From assembly GCA_041659285.1 (NCBI GenBank), contig JBAZYO010000017.1:1-64000 (forward strand): a stretch of DNA of 64,000 bases, read 5' to 3'. Of the stretch, positions 59,821 to 64,000 are shown in pieces. The notes beneath the pieces are model-generated. The model was not told the DNA's origin. It searched no databases and worked only from the letters and a program-made list of their open reading frames with translations. This DNA is from Vicinamibacterales bacterium (lineage in GTDB: Bacteria; Acidobacteriota; Vicinamibacteria; Vicinamibacterales; UBA2999). Position numbers and translations under genes: made by a program. Each line of letters opens with the position of its first letter. Positions within the stretch are counted from its first letter, which is position 1.

Positions 59821-61763
59821 GGTAAATACTGCCTCTTATTCACTTCATCTATCTTGTTCGCAAAATCAATAATGTCTGACCTGGAGACGTTCTTCTTATC
59901 GAGAAAGTCTTTCCAAAGGTCTTTAATTGGTGCGTGTGCCTTTGTGTCTCTGGGGATTCCAACCAGGTTACTAGCATCATGAATTTCTCTATGACTAAAC
60001 AATTGAGGATGCCTTTCTAAGACATCTTGCGGAATTCTGTGGTGCACCTCAAAAGGCTTAGAATAGTTTCTATACTCTGGGTGGGCTGTCAGATACGTCT
60101 CCCTGTAGACCTTCTCCATGTAGATCATTTGACCGTTAGTCATTCGCTCAAGTGCTCTGGGGTCATCTTTTACTAGCTTCTTTATTTGCTTTTCAGGCAA
60201 ACCTGTAAGTTCTGCCGCTCTTTTGCTTCCGCCCTCTATTGCTGCTTTCTTGCCTTTCTCAAAGTAAGGCGACATCCTGCTGATGTTTTCATCAGCGGCT
60301 TGCTCGGCTGTTTTTGATACATCACGCCACTTCAGCCTATCCCCGGTGTTGGTGACTAATTCAGGTTCGCACTGTTCAATTATTTCACCTATGAACCGCT
60401 GGTATTTGTCACGCTCCCGCCCTCCAAATGTCGAGGCTGTCTTGCCCAAGTCCTGCAAGGCACCCACAACATCCATGCTCTTAGCCAGCCTGTTAACGGC
60501 ACCAGCTGCCGCTATTGGTCCCAGGTTGTCCATGGCCAGTCTTGTTGTTAGCCTCGTCTTTTCTTCTGGGCTCATTGACTGCCATTTCTGGTTCATCTGA
60601 TGCCCGAGCTCTGATATGTCTCTAAATGCCTTGGTATGATCGCCCTCATAAGAAGCGGCTCCTACGCTGCCAAGATAGTTATCGGCAGCGTCGAAGACAC
60701 GAATACCACCGACCAGGAGCTTGCCAAATGAATGCCCTGCGGCTTCAGCTGTGTCACTCGCTCGCGGATTGTTCTCCACTAAGTCTCTACTAAACTGCGC
60801 CGCCTCACAAATAGACTTGCCGAGACTATCGGCTCCCTGGGCCATGCCGACAACGCTCTCACCGACCCCAGTTATGCAACCTACAGCTATCCGATATTGC
60901 TGATGGTCAATCTCTTGTTTGTATGCCTGGATTCCAGCAGCAAAGACTAATGCTTGATGATATAGAGGCAAAGCCGCCACTCTCTCAAAGAGCACCTGAG
61001 TAGTTATTTCTGGCTTCTTGTAGCCTTCTAAATACCCTATGCCAGTGGCAAAGAGGCTCGCTTCTTTCTGCTCTAGTCCCAAGTTGTACAACGGGCGGTC
61101 GTCTAGCTCTTGGTCAGACTTGGGTGCTGTGGCATTAGTTGCGTCAGTCGCTGTGTCCTTCTGCTGATTGTCGTATGCCATGACATCATTAGGGCTATAA
61201 CTGCGCTGCCCTATGGTAATTTGCTTGCCGGGTTGCACCTGACCGCCAGGCTGCACCTCTGCTTGTCTGAACAGCCCCCTTAGTTCGGCTGTCTGATCTT
61301 TTGATAATTGGACAAGCATGTTCTTTTGTTCGCCTGGGTCCATACCGTCGGCATGTTTCCTGAGCGCTAGTATTGGCTCGTATACAGGGTTTTCTTTTGC
61401 TTGCCTGGTTAGCTTTTCAACTGTCTTTGACTGCTGTTCTAAGTTTTCTCTCGCGAGTAATGCCTGTTTCGCTACTTCCGGCATTACTCTTGCTGCTACT
61501 AATTTCTCTTGACCGGACGGCTGTCGGTCGAATAGCTCTATACTTTTGTCCTGTCCTGCCATCAGGGCGCCGGCATAAATTGTGGTTCTATTTCTTGGTG
61601 TGGCTGACCCGTCGCTCGCGTCTGGGTTGGCTTTCTTGATGGCTTCTAGCTCGCTAGCACTCGCGTTTCTCACTTGTTGCGTGTCCGCAGTATCGAGCGC
61701 TGGTCTCAACAGTTCCCCGCTCGCCGGGTAGTCGCCCTTGTCTTTGATTTTATCATCTGACAT
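59817..61763 (-). CDS. Polymorphic toxin with C-terminal HNH/Endo VII-type nuclease
   Basis: 648 residues. N-terminal half polar and helical, without signal peptide. A central region (about 260-470) has Ala/Gly-rich segments (LYHQALVFAAGIQAYKQE, VAVGCITGVGES-like). The last 60 residues carry the nuclease motif FEVHHRIPQDVL, followed by NLVGIPRDTKAH, typical of HNH/Endonuclease VII toxin domains (paired His, then Asn and His). The overlapping downstream gene is the presumed immunity protein. Secretion route is unknown; no T6SS, VgrG or Rhs elements are seen in the window. Confidence 0.78.
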   Translation of the reverse strand: MSDDKIKDKGDYPASGELLRPALDTADTQQVRNASASELEAIKKANPDASDGSATPRNRTTIYAGALMAGQDKSIELFDRQPSGQEKLVAARVMPEVAKQALLARENLEQQSKTVEKLTRQAKENPVYEPILALRKHADGMDPGEQKNMLVQLSKDQTAELRGLFRQAEVQPGGQVQPGKQITIGQRSYSPNDVMAYDNQQKDTATDATNATAPKSDQELDDRPLYNLGLEQKEASLFATGIGYLEGYKKPEITTQVLFERVAALPLYHQALVFAAGIQAYKQEIDHQQYRIAVGCITGVGESVVGMAQGADSLGKSICEAAQFSRDLVENNPRASDTAEAAGHSFGKLLVGGIRVFDAADNYLGSVGAASYEGDHTKAFRDISELGHQMNQKWQSMSPEEKTRLTTRLAMDNLGPIAAAGAVNRLAKSMDVVGALQDLGKTASTFGGRERDKYQRFIGEIIEQCEPELVTNTGDRLKWRDVSKTAEQAADENISRMSPYFEKGKKAAIEGGSKRAAELTGLPEKQIKKLVKDDPRALERMTNGQMIYMEKVYRETYLTAHPEYRNYSKPFEVHHRIPQDVLERHPQLFSHREIHDASNLVGIPRDTKAHAPIKDLWKDFLDKKNVSRSDIIDFANKIDEVNKRQYLP

Positions 61764-61818
61764 TAGCGGCGTCTCCGTGCCCTTCTCTTGGGCTATTATT
61801 CCCCTGGTCGTTAGATAA

Positions 61819-62055
61819 CTATCCCCGCTCCCGCCATACTAGCTCTACCTGGTCGTCGTACACCATAACAACAACTATGTCGTTTTCTACCAAGCACTCT
61901 ATTTCTAGCTGAAACTCACTTTCTGCCGCCTCTATCACCGTGCCCTGCGTGCCGGTCGGCAATTCAATGATATTGCCTTCAAAGTCCTTTGCTCTGGTCT
62001 CGGAGAGTACTTTGACCACATCTCCTATCTCAAATACTTCAGCTGGTTCCGTCAC
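61819..62055 (-). CDS. Small beta-rich protein, DUF4926-like
   Basis: 78 residues that look like a small SH3-like barrel (VFEIGDVVKVLSE, TGTQGTVIEAAES, VVVMVYDDQVELVW). DUF4926 proteins, often next to toxins, have the same layout. It overlaps the upstream gene by 17 bases and lies 55 bases before the toxin gene. An accessory or immunity role is possible. Confidence 0.6.
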   Translation of the reverse strand: MTEPAEVFEIGDVVKVLSETRAKDFEGNIIELPTGTQGTVIEAAESEFQLEIECLVENDIVVVMVYDDQVELVWRERG

Positions 62056-62476
62056 TGTGCTTCCCTCTTGTCTTTGGCTGCCGCAACTTTCTGGTTTTGG
62101 CTCCCGTTATTTCTTTATTAGCCTGCCAGGGTCTGCCATGTTTGATCTGGTGCAGCGTCAGGTACTTTGCCGCCATCACGAAGAAATCACTCGATTCTGT
62201 TGCTGTCACAATTTTCCAAAGCTCAGGATCAGCTTTTTCGCTGTGCTCGCCCTCTGTGCCCAATCGCCTGAGTACTTCAGCCTTCTTGTCACTATCAAGC
62301 TTTCGCCAGAAGCTAACCACGCCCTTGCCATCGGCTATGTCTATCATGGCTTGTTGGCTCAGGTACTGGCTTAACGCTTTGTTTATTACTGTTCCTCTCC
62401 ATGACGGCTCTACACGTGAGAGGTATAGGTCGTTTTCTGGCTCCGGTTGAAACCGGCATTCAGTCACAACTTTCAT
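62039..62476 (-). CDS. Hypothetical protein in toxin operon
   Basis: 145 residues, helical, with YLSQQAMIDIADGKGVVSFW and a basic tail (KTRKLRQPKTRGKHSD). No family recognised. Overlaps the next gene, so belongs to the same transcript. Confidence 0.55.
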   Translation of the reverse strand: MKVVTECRFQPEPENDLYLSRVEPSWRGTVINKALSQYLSQQAMIDIADGKGVVSFWRKLDSDKKAEVLRRLGTEGEHSEKADPELWKIVTATESSDFFVMAAKYLTLHQIKHGRPWQANKEITGAKTRKLRQPKTRGKHSDGTS

Positions 62477-62548
62477 GCCTGATAACGCCTCCCGCTTTTT
62501 CTATTGACTGATAAGGTCATCGCTACTGTTTGTGTTTCTAGTGCTCAA

Positions 62549-63634
62549 TCATGCTCCTGGTATCTCGCCGAGAAGTCCTTTCAAGCCTAGTTCGGCCTCG
62601 TCCATACCAATGAGCTGGTCGATGGTGGCATCGGCAATGCTGTCGGCCAGAGATAGTACGGCAGTCGTTATTCTCTTCAAATACTCACTCTGCTCTTGAA
62701 GTCGCGCTATTTCTGTTTGCTGCTTCTTTGTTAGTTTCTCTTTCTGCCAGCGACTGAGTTGTTCTATGTAAATCTCGACAAAGTCTAACGTTTCAAGGTG
62801 CGCCATTATGACTCGATCAATAGTCTCTTCGTCAAATAGATAGGGTCTGTCTTGACCTTCAACTAAAAGATCATGCTGCCGCTTTACGTCTTGGGCATTG
62901 CCATCAATGAGCTGAGCGATTAGAGGCAAGCGAATGATTTCATGCCATTGAATTTCAGGGAGAGGTCCAAGTTTTTCTTTACGCAGCGCCGAAAGATATT
63001 CAACTCGGCTGCCAGTAAACTCAGGTTCTGACGAGCTTTCTGACTCTCCTGGATTTAAATCGAGCCGGTCATCAGTTAAGTCGAGATAGTCTTCGTCGTC
63101 TTGGCAGACCCAGTTCACTAACATCCCAGGAACAGTAGGTGCCTTTTTGAACTTGGCTAGGAACCGCTCATATTGCTCATCTGTGGTCTCTGAATCTAAT
63201 ATCCTGTCCAAATTGTCTTTGAGTCCAGCAAGGTTTTCTTTGCCTATGTCGGCGCGAAAAGTTGTAATCATGCCAGTAGGACTCATAGAAAGGAAAAAGT
63301 AGTCTTTGCTTTCGACCATGGTCTCAAGAACAGTCTTGACCAATTCACTACTGGGATTGAGCAGCACGTTATAGGTCTTGAAGCCATAAAACTCGAAGCC
63401 AAAATAGATGACCTCAAACTCATCTGAGCCTAAGAGCTGGTGTCCAAGCCTAAATCCGCGAGTAAGAACATGCTCTGGAATGATCTCGTCAAGGCGTAAT
63501 GCGAGGAAACCTGTCTCTTTGCCCTCTACTTCCACTAGGCCGAGCCCGAAACAAGGGCTGTCGGCATCTACGAAATCAGACATGAACTGCCCGTTGACCG
63601 TCAATACTGGAAGTGACTGACCAGACTTGATCAT
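62549..63634 (-). CDS. Hypothetical protein at head of toxin operon
   Basis: 361 residues when started at the ATG 9 bases after AGGGA; an upstream ATG at 63691 would give 380. N-terminal half is beta-rich (SLPVLTVNGQF, FGLGLVEVEGKETGFLAL), the C-terminal half helical with a coiled coil (QKEKLTKKQQTEIARLQEQ). No known motif. About 70 bases separate it from the next gene of the operon. Confidence 0.6.
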   Translation of the reverse strand: MIKSGQSLPVLTVNGQFMSDFVDADSPCFGLGLVEVEGKETGFLALRLDEIIPEHVLTRGFRLGHQLLGSDEFEVIYFGFEFYGFKTYNVLLNPSSELVKTVLETMVESKDYFFLSMSPTGMITTFRADIGKENLAGLKDNLDRILDSETTDEQYERFLAKFKKAPTVPGMLVNWVCQDDEDYLDLTDDRLDLNPGESESSSEPEFTGSRVEYLSALRKEKLGPLPEIQWHEIIRLPLIAQLIDGNAQDVKRQHDLLVEGQDRPYLFDEETIDRVIMAHLETLDFVEIYIEQLSRWQKEKLTKKQQTEIARLQEQSEYLKRITTAVLSLADSIADATIDQLIGMDEAELGLKGLLGEIPGA

Positions 63635-63741
63635 TTTGAACGTTCCCTGAATGAATATATCACCGAAATATTTTCGCATGATGACCAACAAGGAGCAGTG
63701 CTGCTTAAATCAGATAATACTTATTTGTGATCGAAGGAATG

Positions 63742-64000
63742 TCACAGAGCTTTCAAACGCACGGCGGACATTTTGCAAATCGCGTAGAAACGAAGTTGCC
63801 AATTAGCCTTTAACCACGGATCATGTCGCTTTGTGCTTAATCCGTTCAATTGGCGATAACAGGCAAGAACTATCTGCTGGCTCTGAAGATTCTTACTGAA
63901 TTTTCGCAAAGCAAAAGAGGCAATGCACTGAGTTACAGCTTCTTTGACTCCAACACTTATGTGACCACTTGCATGACGGCCATTGTTGGAAAAGTTTCTC
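63742..64000 (-). CDS. Partial reading frame at right edge
   Basis: A minus-strand frame open from the window edge for about 86 codons to a TGA, ending WQLRFYAICKMSAVRLKAL. The start lies outside. Composition is coding-like but no family is recognised. Confidence 0.35.
   Translation of the reverse strand, partial: RNFSNNGRHASGHISVGVKEAVTQCIASFALRKFSKNLQSQQIVLACYRQLNGLSTKRHDPWLKANWQLRFYAICKMSAVRLKAL

Overview
The window reads as a stretch of a large mobilizable bacterial plasmid (or plasmid-derived island), roughly mid-GC, with frequent GTG and TTG starts. The plasmid reading rests on a primase-like replication protein beside a dense short-repeat array, a KfrA-type partition/regulator protein, a plasmid-type SSB, RadC and Gp88-like genes, and a MobC-like, relaxase and coupling-protein operon with palindromes just upstream. 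No ribosomal, tRNA or core metabolic genes were seen. The host cannot be fixed from the sequence alone. The mix of OmpR-type two-component pairs, USP-like proteins, LysM and RTX proteins and many lineage-specific proteins would fit a Melainabacteria/Obscuribacterales-like bacterium, but that is only a guess.

Layout. 1-6.5 kb: 5' part of a giant RTX calcium-binding protein with an N-terminal zinc-protease motif, leaving the window at the left. 6.6-11.1 kb: a TPR-like membrane protein, an HTH/coiled-coil protein, a 0.54-kb array with 23 GCGAA/TTCGC words (candidate origin) and the replication protein. 11.1-20.3 kb: mainly plus-strand plasmid maintenance genes (radC-like, kfrA, ssb, gp88-like, small regulators), four of them behind nested palindromic leaders. 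20.56-31.62 kb: a composite Tn552-like transposon with a 5-bp target duplication (CCGCT). It splits a small Cys-rich gene whose halves lie on either side and rejoin in frame. Its cargo is a two-component system, a USP-like protein, a LysM protein, a small Gly/Ala-rich protein and a 956-residue protein. Three cargo promoters carry the same 11-bp-spaced direct repeat (TTAAACGTT), so the cargo looks like a self-contained regulon. 31.6-39.6 kb: candidate oriT and the mobilization operon, which also holds TPR, membrane and J-domain proteins. 39.7-41.3 kb: a trypsin-like protease and partner. 41.7-49.6 kb: a minus-strand block of small membrane proteins, a two-domain cytidine deaminase, paralogous coiled-coil proteins and a degenerate FtsH-type M41 peptidase domain, with recurring leader modules. 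50.5-54.0 kb: a second OmpR/histidine kinase pair and a TPR protein. 54.6-58.4 kb: mobile-element debris (IS1380-type fragment, an orphan transposon-end repeat array, truncated MFS and integrase fragments) mixed with small genes. 58.4-63.7 kb: a minus-strand operon centred on an HNH-type polymorphic toxin with an overlapping immunity-like gene. A partial reading frame leaves at the right edge.

How it fits together. Replication (Rep plus array), partition/regulation (KfrA) and mobilization (MobC, relaxase, coupling protein) form the backbone. The plus-strand ssb/radC/gp88 block has the orientation expected for a leading region read from the transferred strand. The transposon separates it from the candidate oriT and brings a second copy of signalling functions already present elsewhere in the window.
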